Below are positions 15,294 through 20,226 of a stretch of 20,226 nt of DNA, one piece after another. The translations under genes and the position numbers were made by a program. Location of the stretch: contig JALNVY010000014.1 of the NCBI GenBank assembly GCA_023231165.1, positions 1 through 20,226 of the forward strand. The letters run 5' to 3'. Under the pieces are notes generated by a model. That model had not been told where the DNA came from. It saw only the letters and a list, made by a program, of their open reading frames with translations, and made no database searches. Source of the DNA: Syntrophales bacterium (GTDB lineage: Bacteria; Desulfobacterota; Syntrophia; Syntrophales; UBA8958). Numbering within the stretch: the first letter of the stretch is position 1; each line of letters opens with the position of its first letter.

Positions 15294-15509
15294 ATGGAAA
15301 GCAAGGCACTGATTTACGGCAAAAGCGGTTGACCCTACACGGAGCAGGCCAGGTCGGCCTATGGGGACCGAGCTGTCTACGTGGATGTGAAGAAGGATGC
15401 CCCCGGGCTTCAGGAGATGTTGAGGCTTTCCGGAGGGAAGCGTCAGGTACCCGTCATCGTGGAGGGGGAAAAGGTAACTGTCGGTTACGGCGGTACGTGA
15501 GGCGTATAA
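15294..15509 (+). CDS. Uxx-star-type glutaredoxin-like selenoprotein with two selenocysteines
   Basis: Reading from the ATG at 15294, the frame meets UGA at codon 13 (15330-15332) and at codon 69 (15498-15500), then TAA at 15507-15509. With UGA read as selenocysteine (U) the product is 71 residues. It starts MESKALIYGKSGUPYTEQAR, has a central D-V-K-K-D segment, and ends QVPVIVEGEKVTVGYGGTUGV. This is a glutaredoxin or thioredoxin-fold layout: beta strand, redox motif U-P-Y-T (CPYC in glutaredoxins, with Thr in the second position), the cis-Pro VPV, and a final GYGG. The C-terminal U-x-x-stop is what I recall as the hallmark of the Uxx-star glutaredoxin-like (seleno)protein family. Both UGA codons are followed by hairpins. 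AAAGG at 15278-15282 is a modest, slightly distant ribosome site. Neighbours are a CNB-fold protein and a rubrerythrin, which fits peroxide or thiol redox work. Ordinary gene finders would leave this as a gap. Confidence 0.85.
15333..15366 (+). promoter_or_regulatory. SECIS-like hairpin for the first UGA (Sec13)
   Basis: Directly after the first UGA, AGGCC (15346-15350) pairs with GGCCT (15356-15360) around the loop AGGTC (15351-15355). CCCTA (15333-15337) can pair with TGGGG (15362-15366) as a lower stem, with an asymmetric bulge between. The two loop Gs at 15352-15353 lie 19 bases after the UGA. Bacterial selenocysteine insertion elements show this plan: a hairpin just after UGA, with a GG-U apical loop that binds SelB. 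The pairing is seen directly. Confidence 0.7.
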
Positions 15510-15510
15510 A

Positions 15511-15529
15511 GGCCCATCGTTGATGGGTT
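15511..15529 (+). promoter_or_regulatory. Candidate second SECIS hairpin for the C-terminal UGA (Sec69)
   Basis: CCCATC (15513-15518) pairs perfectly with GATGGG (15522-15527) around GTT, and two G-U pairs extend the stem outward. The loop begins 18 bases after the UGA at 15498-15500, nearly the same offset as the first hairpin. It lies past the TAA, as expected for a selenocysteine near the C-terminus. The loop has G-U-U rather than the usual GG-U, and no T tract follows, so a terminator is less likely. Confidence 0.5.
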
Positions 15530-15569
15530 GCCAAACCGGGAACATTTAACCATTCAGGGGGCAATTTGC

Positions 15570-16037
15570 ATGAAAAACAAGAGTCTGGAGGCGATTCTGG
15601 AAAAGGCCATCAGGAACGAGGAAGGGGCCTTCCGGTTTTACATGGATCTCTATAACACCGTTGAAGACAAGGTCGCCAAGAATACGCTGGTTTTTTTGGC
15701 AGATGAAGAAAAGAAACACCGGGACTATCTGATCAAGTACCGGGATGGTGTTTATCCGGAAAATGCCATGACCGTCTCGGAAGAAACGACAGCCAAAATC
15801 AAGGAATTCACGGGAGAGCACGATATCAAAAAAAACTCGCAGCCCAAGGACATTTATCTGGTGGCTGCCGATCGAGAACTTAACGCCTATAACTTCTACA
15901 AAAAACTCGCCGATATCCATCCCTCCGGGCAGGTTAGGGAACTCCTTTTGCGCATGGCGCAGGAGGAGCTCAAGCACAAGGAAAAGATGGAATACCTTTA
16001 CGACAATACGGCGTTCCCCCAAACAGCGGGGGGATGA
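15570..16037 (+). CDS. Rubrerythrin-like (ferritin-like) diiron protein
   Basis: This 155-residue protein has the ferritin-like four-helix bundle. Paired motifs supply diiron ligands: NEEGAFRFY and DEEKKHRDYL in the first half, and AADRELNAYNFY and AQEELKHKEKMEYLY in the second, each half ending in an E-x-x-H. There is no C-terminal rubredoxin domain, so it is a short erythrin type that needs an outside electron donor. Rubrerythrins reduce hydrogen peroxide in anaerobes, and the selenoprotein directly upstream is a candidate reductant. The ATG at 15570 follows AGGGGG; an earlier in-frame ATG at 15528 lies in the hairpin after the selenoprotein gene and is rejected. Confidence 0.88.
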   Translation: MKNKSLEAILEKAIRNEEGAFRFYMDLYNTVEDKVAKNTLVFLADEEKKHRDYLIKYRDGVYPENAMTVSEETTAKIKEFTGEHDIKKNSQPKDIYLVAADRELNAYNFYKKLADIHPSGQVRELLLRMAQEELKHKEKMEYLYDNTAFPQTAGG

Positions 16038-16133
16038 ATAAAATATCTTTCTCCTCATTGACACGACCTGAACAACCTGATAAGCACGGCGTCAATATTA
16101 CATTATTCCATTGTGGCAAAGGAGGGGTTGGCT

Positions 16134-16682
16134 ATGAAAACCCTTGTTCCTAAAAAGGTTTTTTTTACCAAAGGGGTTGGCACTCATAAGGATGAGCTCC
16201 ATTCCTTTGAACGGGCACTCCGGGATGCGGGTATTGAAAAGTGCAATCTCGTGCAGGTCTCCAGTATCTTTCCTCCGGGATCTAAAATGATCTCCCGGGC
16301 TCAGGGGCTAACGATGCTTGTCCCCGGAGCGATCACTTTCTGCGTTATGAGCAGGGCCTGCAGTAACGAACCCAAGCGACTTCTCGCCGCCTCCGTGGGT
16401 TGCGCCATCCCCGCCGACAAGACATCCTATGGCTATATCAGCGAACATCATGCCTTCGGCCAGACAGAAAAGCAGGCCGGAGAGTATGCCGAAGACATGG
16501 CCGCCGCCATGCTCGCTTCCACCCTTGGCATAGATTTCAACGTCGATGAAAGTTGGGACGAAAAGAAGGAAATCTTCAAGATCAGCGGTCAGATCATTCG
16601 CACCCGCAATGTGACCCAATCCTCCATCGCTAAAAACGATGGCTACACTACCGTCGTCGCTGCCGCCGTCTTCGTTTTCTAA
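16134..16682 (+). CDS. pdaD: Pyruvoyl-dependent arginine decarboxylase
   Basis: This 182-residue protein matches the pyruvoyl-type arginine decarboxylase, which makes agmatine from arginine in polyamine synthesis or acid response. The self-processing site is visible at VSSIFPPG: cleavage between Ser43 and Ser44 would turn Ser44 into the pyruvoyl group. The archaeal enzyme from Methanocaldococcus is cut at an equivalent Ser-Ser. A Glu in the YISEHHAFGQ stretch (E104) is a candidate catalytic acid. The length is close to the 165-residue archaeal protein. The ATG at 16134 has AGGAGGGG seven bases upstream; an ATG at 16113 lies before that site and is disfavoured. No agmatinase or agmatine deiminase gene is in the window. 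The following hydrolase gene overlaps its 3' end by 44 bases. Confidence 0.92.
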   Translation: MKTLVPKKVFFTKGVGTHKDELHSFERALRDAGIEKCNLVQVSSIFPPGSKMISRAQGLTMLVPGAITFCVMSRACSNEPKRLLAASVGCAIPADKTSYGYISEHHAFGQTEKQAGEYAEDMAAAMLASTLGIDFNVDESWDEKKEIFKISGQIIRTRNVTQSSIAKNDGYTTVVAAAVFVF

Positions 16683-17544
16683 ATTGGCTAAAGAATCTCT
16701 GCCCCGAACAACGAGTCGGAATCTGGGAGAAGCTGAGATACCATATCTGATATACGACGCCGACGGTCCACCTCTCATGTTTCTTCACGCCACCGGCTTT
16801 CTGCCCTGGCTGTGGCATCCTCTGGCAAGAGAGATCTCCCCGCCTTACCAGGTCGTTGCTCCTTACTTCTGCGACCATCGGGAGACATCGCCTGACGATG
16901 GCGGCCTAAGCTGGCTCCTGCTCGCTCAGGACCTGGCAGCATTCTATAACACCTTGGATCTTGAACCGCCATTTCTGGTCGGGCACTCCATGGGGGCGAC
17001 GATTATGACCATCGCCAACTCCCGTTTCGGCCTGAACGCCCGGGGAATGATTCTTATCGAACCCATTTTTCTGCCCCAGGATTATTACGGTCTCCGGATT
17101 ACCGTCGAACAACACCCCTTGGCCTCCAAATCCATCAAAAGGAAAAACTACTGGAATTCTCAAGAAGAAGCCGGAACCTATGTCCGCTCCCGTCCTCTCT
17201 TTAAGAACTGGGATGAAGAGATGATGGATCTCTACATAAAATACGGAATGAAACCTGGTGAATCCGGAGGACTTCAGCTTGCCTGTTCACCCCAGCGGGA
17301 AACAGCCCTGTTCATGGGAGGGATGCAGTATGACCCCTGGCCGGACTTGAGTAAAGTTACCTGTCCGGTATTGGTTTTGGAAGGTGAAAGAAGTGAAAAC
17401 CGGCATTTTATCGATCTGCGCAAGGCGACGTCATTATTTCCAAAGGGGACTCATCAGGTGATCCAGGGGGCCGGACACCTTGTCCCCATGGAGAAGCCAC
17501 GGGAAGTCGTGAGCATTATAAAGACCTTTTTTGATTCCATATAA
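16639..17544 (+). CDS. Alpha/beta hydrolase
   Basis: This is a 301-residue alpha/beta-fold hydrolase. The oxyanion region is FLHATGFLPWLWH (about residues 48-60), the nucleophile elbow GHSMGA gives Ser117, and the C-terminal GAGHLVPMEKP gives His280. The acid is probably in LEGERSENRH (E250 or E253), since no Asp sits at the standard place. The ATG at 16639 overlaps pdaD by 44 bases in another frame and has no clear ribosome site. A TTG at 16684 would remove the first 15 low-complexity residues and the overlap, so the true start is uncertain. The substrate is unknown: esterases, epoxide hydrolases and haloperoxidase-like enzymes all share this fold. Confidence 0.85.
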   Translation: MATLPSSLPPSSFSKLAKESLPRTTSRNLGEAEIPYLIYDADGPPLMFLHATGFLPWLWHPLAREISPPYQVVAPYFCDHRETSPDDGGLSWLLLAQDLAAFYNTLDLEPPFLVGHSMGATIMTIANSRFGLNARGMILIEPIFLPQDYYGLRITVEQHPLASKSIKRKNYWNSQEEAGTYVRSRPLFKNWDEEMMDLYIKYGMKPGESGGLQLACSPQRETALFMGGMQYDPWPDLSKVTCPVLVLEGERSENRHFIDLRKATSLFPKGTHQVIQGAGHLVPMEKPREVVSIIKTFFDSI

Positions 17545-17568
17545 ATATGGGAAGCGTCCCTATATTTA
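17542..17568. terminator. Hairpin between convergent genes, probable bidirectional terminator
   Basis: TAAATATGGGA (17542-17552) pairs with TCCCTATATTTA (17557-17568) around AGCG, leaving a single bulged A. The AT-rich stem bases give a weak U run on either strand. It overlaps the stop codon of the alpha/beta hydrolase and lies before the end of the minus-strand gene at 17593, so it is well placed to stop transcription from both sides. Confidence 0.55.
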
Positions 17569-17592
17569 CTATCGTGACATACGGAATAGCTT

Positions 17593-17790
17593 TCAGCCCG
17601 GAATTCTCTTTACCGAACCGTCGGACATAAGTTCTTGGAGCTGGGCCAGAAGCTGTCGCTCCTGGGGATCGATTTTCATATCCGCATTTGCAAGGGCGAG
17701 GATCTTTTCGTACTCTGTGGTCGTAATCTGGTGATCTTCGATGGCCTTATCGATCATTACCTTCAATTTGGCGGCTTCACTGCTTAACAT
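17593..17790 (-). CDS. Small helical protein of unknown function
   Basis: This is a 65-residue soluble protein. AGGAG at 17800-17804 touches the ATG at 17799 but lies nine bases from the ATG at 17790, so the later start (MLSSEAAK) is chosen. The sequence predicts three helices and no membrane segment. A stretch with H-Q-I-T-T-T-E-Y-E-K followed by D-M-K-I-D-P-Q-E-R-Q resembles the D-G-x-I-x-x-x-E repeats of TerB-like tellurite-resistance folds, but at this length that is only a hint. It stands alone, convergent with the alpha/beta hydrolase. The function is unknown. Confidence 0.65.
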   Translation of the reverse strand: MLSSEAAKLKVMIDKAIEDHQITTTEYEKILALANADMKIDPQERQLLAQLQELMSDGSVKRIPG

Positions 17791-17898
17791 AAAATTCATC
17801 TCCTGATTGATTTATTTCTGCTTTTCACCGGATCGCCCTTTTCGAGCAAGGCGTATATAAAAGAGGAAGTCGGGAATGTCAAGGGACTAAATGCGGAG

Positions 17899-18321
17899 CT
17901 ATTTTTTTAACGCCTTCGCAACCTTTTTCTGCCGTTTCAGGATCGCTTTCAGGGCTTTTTTGTCCGGTACGGGAGTTCCTAATTGACCGGATGCCATATC
18001 CCTTGCACTACGGGCGTCACGGTCGGGGTCTCTGCCGCTCTCCGCGGGTGGCGTTACATATCCGCTCCCGGCTTGCACAACGTGCATCTCCCGCACCATT
18101 TTCTCTTTTCCGGCCGTTTCAGCTTGTTTTTCCGGTTTTAAATTATTCTGCACCGCAGGTAAAGGCGGTTCCGCCGTCTTGCCGCCAGCTCTCCCGGTTT
18201 TGACCTTCGCGATTACGAATTGGGCAAAGCTCTTTCCGAACTGACCAATGAATCCCGCCGCCAAAACGACGATAGCCCACTGCAAAATCGACCAGGTTCT
18301 TACATCCAGGAACTCGGGCAT
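17899..18321 (-). CDS. Single-pass membrane protein with a Lys-rich tail
   Basis: This 140-residue protein has one membrane helix at about residues 11-28 (SILQWAIVVLAAGFIGQFG), then a low-complexity region rich in Pro, Ala and Glu, and a strongly basic C-terminus (KALKAILKRQKKVAKALKK). It starts six bases after mobB stops, so the two are probably co-transcribed. The layout recalls small tethering proteins such as TatA-type factors, but no TatA motif is present. I do not recognise the family; a real but poorly conserved membrane protein is the best reading. Confidence 0.7.
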   Translation of the reverse strand: MPEFLDVRTWSILQWAIVVLAAGFIGQFGKSFAQFVIAKVKTGRAGGKTAEPPLPAVQNNLKPEKQAETAGKEKMVREMHVVQAGSGYVTPPAESGRDPDRDARSARDMASGQLGTPVPDKKALKAILKRQKKVAKALKK

Positions 18322-18327
18322 ATTTTT

Positions 18328-18837
18328 CTATCTCAAGGCGATAAAATTGGCCTTTTCCAGCCAATCGACAAGCCCCGCAATATCATTAACATAGAAACAG
18401 GGAACTTCCACCGTCAACGGTTCATCGCTGACCAAGGCGATAAGGTTGTCGTTTTCCCCGCACAGGCGCTCCCGTCTCAGGGACGGGCGAAATACCTCGA
18501 TCTTGGGATAGGGGTTCTGCTTGTATCCCTCGACGATAATCAGGTCCACGTCCCGGATATAGCGGTCCCTCAGTTCGGCAATCTCGTAATCCCGCTCCGT
18601 ATCTTCCACCACCGCCACTTGGTGGGGCGAGGCGATGACCGTCGTTCTGGCCCCGGCCTGCTTGTGGCGCCAACTGTCCTTGCCCTCGTGGTCGATGGCG
18701 AACCCGTGGCGGTTATGCTTGATCGTCGCCACCCGCCAGCCCCGCCGGATCAGCTCGGGGATCATCTTTTCGATGAGGGTGGTCTTGCCGGAATTTGATT
18801 TGCCTACAATAGAAAGCATGGGAATGGTTTTTGACAT
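18328..18837 (-). CDS. mobB: Molybdopterin-guanine dinucleotide biosynthesis adapter MobB
   Basis: This 169-residue P-loop GTPase helps MobA attach GMP to molybdopterin and may deliver the cofactor. The Walker A motif GKSNSGKTT lies at residues 12-20. VATIKHNRHGFAID and the DLIIVEGYKQ motif are typical of MobB and separate it from other small GTPases. The length is normal for the family. TAGGAA lies just upstream of the ATG. The bis-MGD oxidoreductase at 76-2313 is an obvious client elsewhere in this window. The AOR enzyme normally carries pterin without guanine and would not need it. Confidence 0.92.
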   Translation of the reverse strand: MSKTIPMLSIVGKSNSGKTTLIEKMIPELIRRGWRVATIKHNRHGFAIDHEGKDSWRHKQAGARTTVIASPHQVAVVEDTERDYEIAELRDRYIRDVDLIIVEGYKQNPYPKIEVFRPSLRRERLCGENDNLIALVSDEPLTVEVPCFYVNDIAGLVDWLEKANFIALR

Positions 18838-18985
18838 GATTCCTACATATCCGATTACGGCTCTCGACTCAAGAGGATTTCCCCGGGTAAAAGCAACTCT
18901 TGATCTTTATTGGTACAAGTATTAGAGTGTAAGTGAAGACCTTGATGGGTCATAGGTCTTTCAAATGTATAAGGGGCAGATGATT
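18838..18985. other. Divergent intergenic region between mobB and the KdpD-like gene
   Basis: This gap separates mobB (minus) from the KdpD-like gene (plus), so it should hold promoters for both. No clear -35/-10 pair or inverted repeat was found. AGGGG at 18972-18976 serves the start at 18986. ATG codons at 18965 and 18980 are in frame, but lie before or too close to that site. Confidence 0.3.
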
Positions 18986-19882
18986 ATGCAAAAAACAGAT
19001 CAGAGTCAGGGTTCAGAGCCGTTTTCCGGTAGAGGGAAAGGCATTCGCAAGGAAAGACTAAAAAAACTAAGGCAGTTCCTGATCATTCTGGCAATGTTGA
19101 TCCTCACCACAATACTCAATGTTTTTCTGGAATACATCATTCAGCCGTCTTCTTTAGTTTTTGTTTACCTTGTTCCAACGATTGCAGGTGCAATTTATTT
19201 CGGAACCTGGGCTGCGGTGTTATCTTTTGTTATCGGTTTTCTGATATTCGATTTTGGTTTTGTGGAACCATATTTCTCTCTTCATATTTCCAAACCACAG
19301 GATATCTATAATGTTACTGTCTATTTCACCATTGCCGCTCTTATTACTTATCTCATCAACCTTGTTCGGCGTCAGAATACATTCCTGAAAGGCAGGCTGG
19401 ATCGCGTTTCGCTCATCGAAGATATGAGCAGAGATTTTCTGCTGCTTACCCCTATCGAACAGGGTTCTTCAACCCAAAACATCCCGGAATCTCTGCGAAC
19501 AAGGGTGTTCAGCCAATTGGGACAGCTTGCTTTGAAGTACACAAAAGCGATCTTGGATGTGCCGGCTTTCGTCTCTTTCCGGGAAGAGGATGGAGGTCTT
19601 AAGGTTTGGGCGAAAAGCAGCGTTGACCTGGAAATCACTGAAAACGAGAATGATGCTGCAACCTGGTCCTTGAACAATGGAGAGGTCTCTGGTGCGGGAA
19701 CTCATACCTATTCAGATACGCCATTCTATTTCATTCCGATGAAATCTCTTGAGGAGATTATTGGCGTGCTGGGAATCTTATGCGATTCTAAAGATCTTTT
19801 CCCGGAACAGCGCCGCCTTTTGGGAACGATCTCCAATTTGACAACGATAGTCGCAACGAGGTGGATGAGTCTGAAATCTTAG
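18986..19882 (+). CDS. KdpD-like four-helix membrane protein with a GAF-like tail, no kinase
   Basis: This is a 298-residue membrane protein. Four membrane helices fall at about residues 30-50, 56-73, 75-92 and 109-127. The loop before the fourth reads FDFGFVEPYFSLHI, matching the KdpD transmembrane domain (DUF4118) motif with its conserved Pro and aromatic residues. From about residue 150 a GAF-like domain follows (VPAFVSFREEDGGLKVWAKS, then IIGVLGILCDS). The histidine-kinase core and the universal-stress domain of KdpD are both absent, and the reading frame ends cleanly at a TAG. It could be a ligand-sensing adapter for a kinase elsewhere. The start is set by AGGGG nine bases upstream. Confidence 0.75.
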   Translation: MQKTDQSQGSEPFSGRGKGIRKERLKKLRQFLIILAMLILTTILNVFLEYIIQPSSLVFVYLVPTIAGAIYFGTWAAVLSFVIGFLIFDFGFVEPYFSLHISKPQDIYNVTVYFTIAALITYLINLVRRQNTFLKGRLDRVSLIEDMSRDFLLLTPIEQGSSTQNIPESLRTRVFSQLGQLALKYTKAILDVPAFVSFREEDGGLKVWAKSSVDLEITENENDAATWSLNNGEVSGAGTHTYSDTPFYFIPMKSLEEIIGVLGILCDSKDLFPEQRRLLGTISNLTTIVATRWMSLKS

Positions 19883-19962
19883 CGGACCTGATGCTTAACC
19901 TCAGGGATGGGGTTATGAATGTTTTATTTGCATTTTTCACTGTGTGGCGTTAGAACTCGCCC

Positions 19963-20226
19963 ATGACTCTGCAACTCATGGACAGCGTTCGACAGATCCT
20001 GGCCGCTGTGGAGAAATCATCCGGCAAAACGATAACCTATATCGAAAAGCCGGATTTGCCTGCCCCAATCAGTTTCAATATCACCGACAAAGACGACCCT
20101 CAACTCAAGCTTTTCTACCACCCCCATCACGATGAAGGCGTCAATTATGACGTCGCGAATCAGGCCGGGCACATCCTCCGGCTCTTTGCCGCCCCGCCGG
20201 AAGAGCGGTTTGTCTCCGTGGCCAAC
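19963..20226 (+). CDS. Partial gene of unknown function, runs off the window
   Basis: The frame is open from the ATG at 19963 to the edge (88 codons), with an in-frame TAG at 19951 setting the left limit. The start is MTLQLMDSVRQILAAVE, followed by a segment rich in Asp and His (LKLFYHPHHDEGVNYDVANQ) and then GHILRLF. The last stretch looks faintly like the N-x-x-x-H helix of ImmA/IrrE-type peptidases, but the HExxH motif is not there. No good ribosome site is visible. The frame and the non-repetitive composition suggest a real gene, but I cannot name it. Bases 19883-19962 hold no other gene. Confidence 0.55.
   Translation, partial: MTLQLMDSVRQILAAVEKSSGKTITYIEKPDLPAPISFNITDKDDPQLKLFYHPHHDEGVNYDVANQAGHILRLFAAPPEERFVSVAN

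Noticed and set aside
15511..15529. Rho-independent terminator after the selenoprotein
   Set aside because: The stem is good but no T tract follows, and the rubrerythrin start lies 41 bases on. A SECIS or mRNA structure role fits better, though not certainly.
15093..15545. Minus-strand 150-codon frame over the selenoprotein region
   Set aside because: It is antisense to three coherent plus-strand features, and it shows no motif or ribosome site.

Overview
The window looks like a chromosomal segment of an anaerobic, Gram-negative bacterium of the Deltaproteobacteria in the broad sense, perhaps a Syntrophus or Smithella relative. That placement is an inference. It rests on the gene content: a molybdopterin oxidoreductase, a tungsten aldehyde:ferredoxin oxidoreductase (AOR) cluster, a PAS/HD-GYP regulator, a rubrerythrin-like protein and a glutaredoxin-like selenoprotein. 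It also rests on a dispersed repeat of a kind I associate with that group. The sequence alone does not give the species. No rRNA, tRNA, CRISPR array, insertion sequence or prophage was seen.

Layout: 76-3043 (+) carries a bis-MGD molybdopterin oxidoreductase followed by an exported isochorismatase-fold protein. 3304-5547 (-) is a cytoplasmic sensor with four PAS domains and an HD-GYP domain. 6004-6653 (-) is a small toxin-antitoxin pair (PIN toxin, ribbon-helix-helix antitoxin) with a repeat-rich operator. 6723-12983 (-) is a compact six-gene run: truA, an unknown protein, a degenerate iron-alcohol-dehydrogenase paralogue, an intact iron alcohol dehydrogenase, an AOR-family tungsten enzyme and a four-cluster ferredoxin. 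13059-14489 (-) is a probable NlpC/P60 lipoprotein, with a repeat element just upstream. 14793-17544 (+) holds a cyclic-nucleotide-binding-fold protein, a short selenoprotein gene with two in-frame UGA codons, a rubrerythrin-like diiron protein, pyruvoyl-dependent arginine decarboxylase and an alpha/beta hydrolase. 17593-18837 (-) has a small helical protein, a single-pass membrane protein and mobB. 18986-19882 (+) is a KdpD-like four-helix membrane protein with a GAF-like tail and no kinase. A partial unknown gene runs off the right end.

How the genes fit together: the alcohol dehydrogenase, AOR enzyme and ferredoxin form a plausible alcohol-aldehyde-acid route that passes low-potential electrons to ferredoxin. 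MobB could supply the guanine-dinucleotide cofactor needed by the first gene's product. The ligand-sensing protein, selenoprotein and rubrerythrin look like a small redox or oxygen-stress group.

The most notable item is the gene at 15294-15509. Read with UGA as selenocysteine, it gives a complete 71-residue glutaredoxin-like protein with a U-P-Y-T site near the N-terminus and a second selenocysteine three residues from the end (U-G-V-stop). A hairpin follows each UGA at nearly the same distance. Conventional gene calling would miss it. The second notable item is the dehydrogenase paralogue at 10403-11572, which has lost all four metal ligands that its neighbour keeps.
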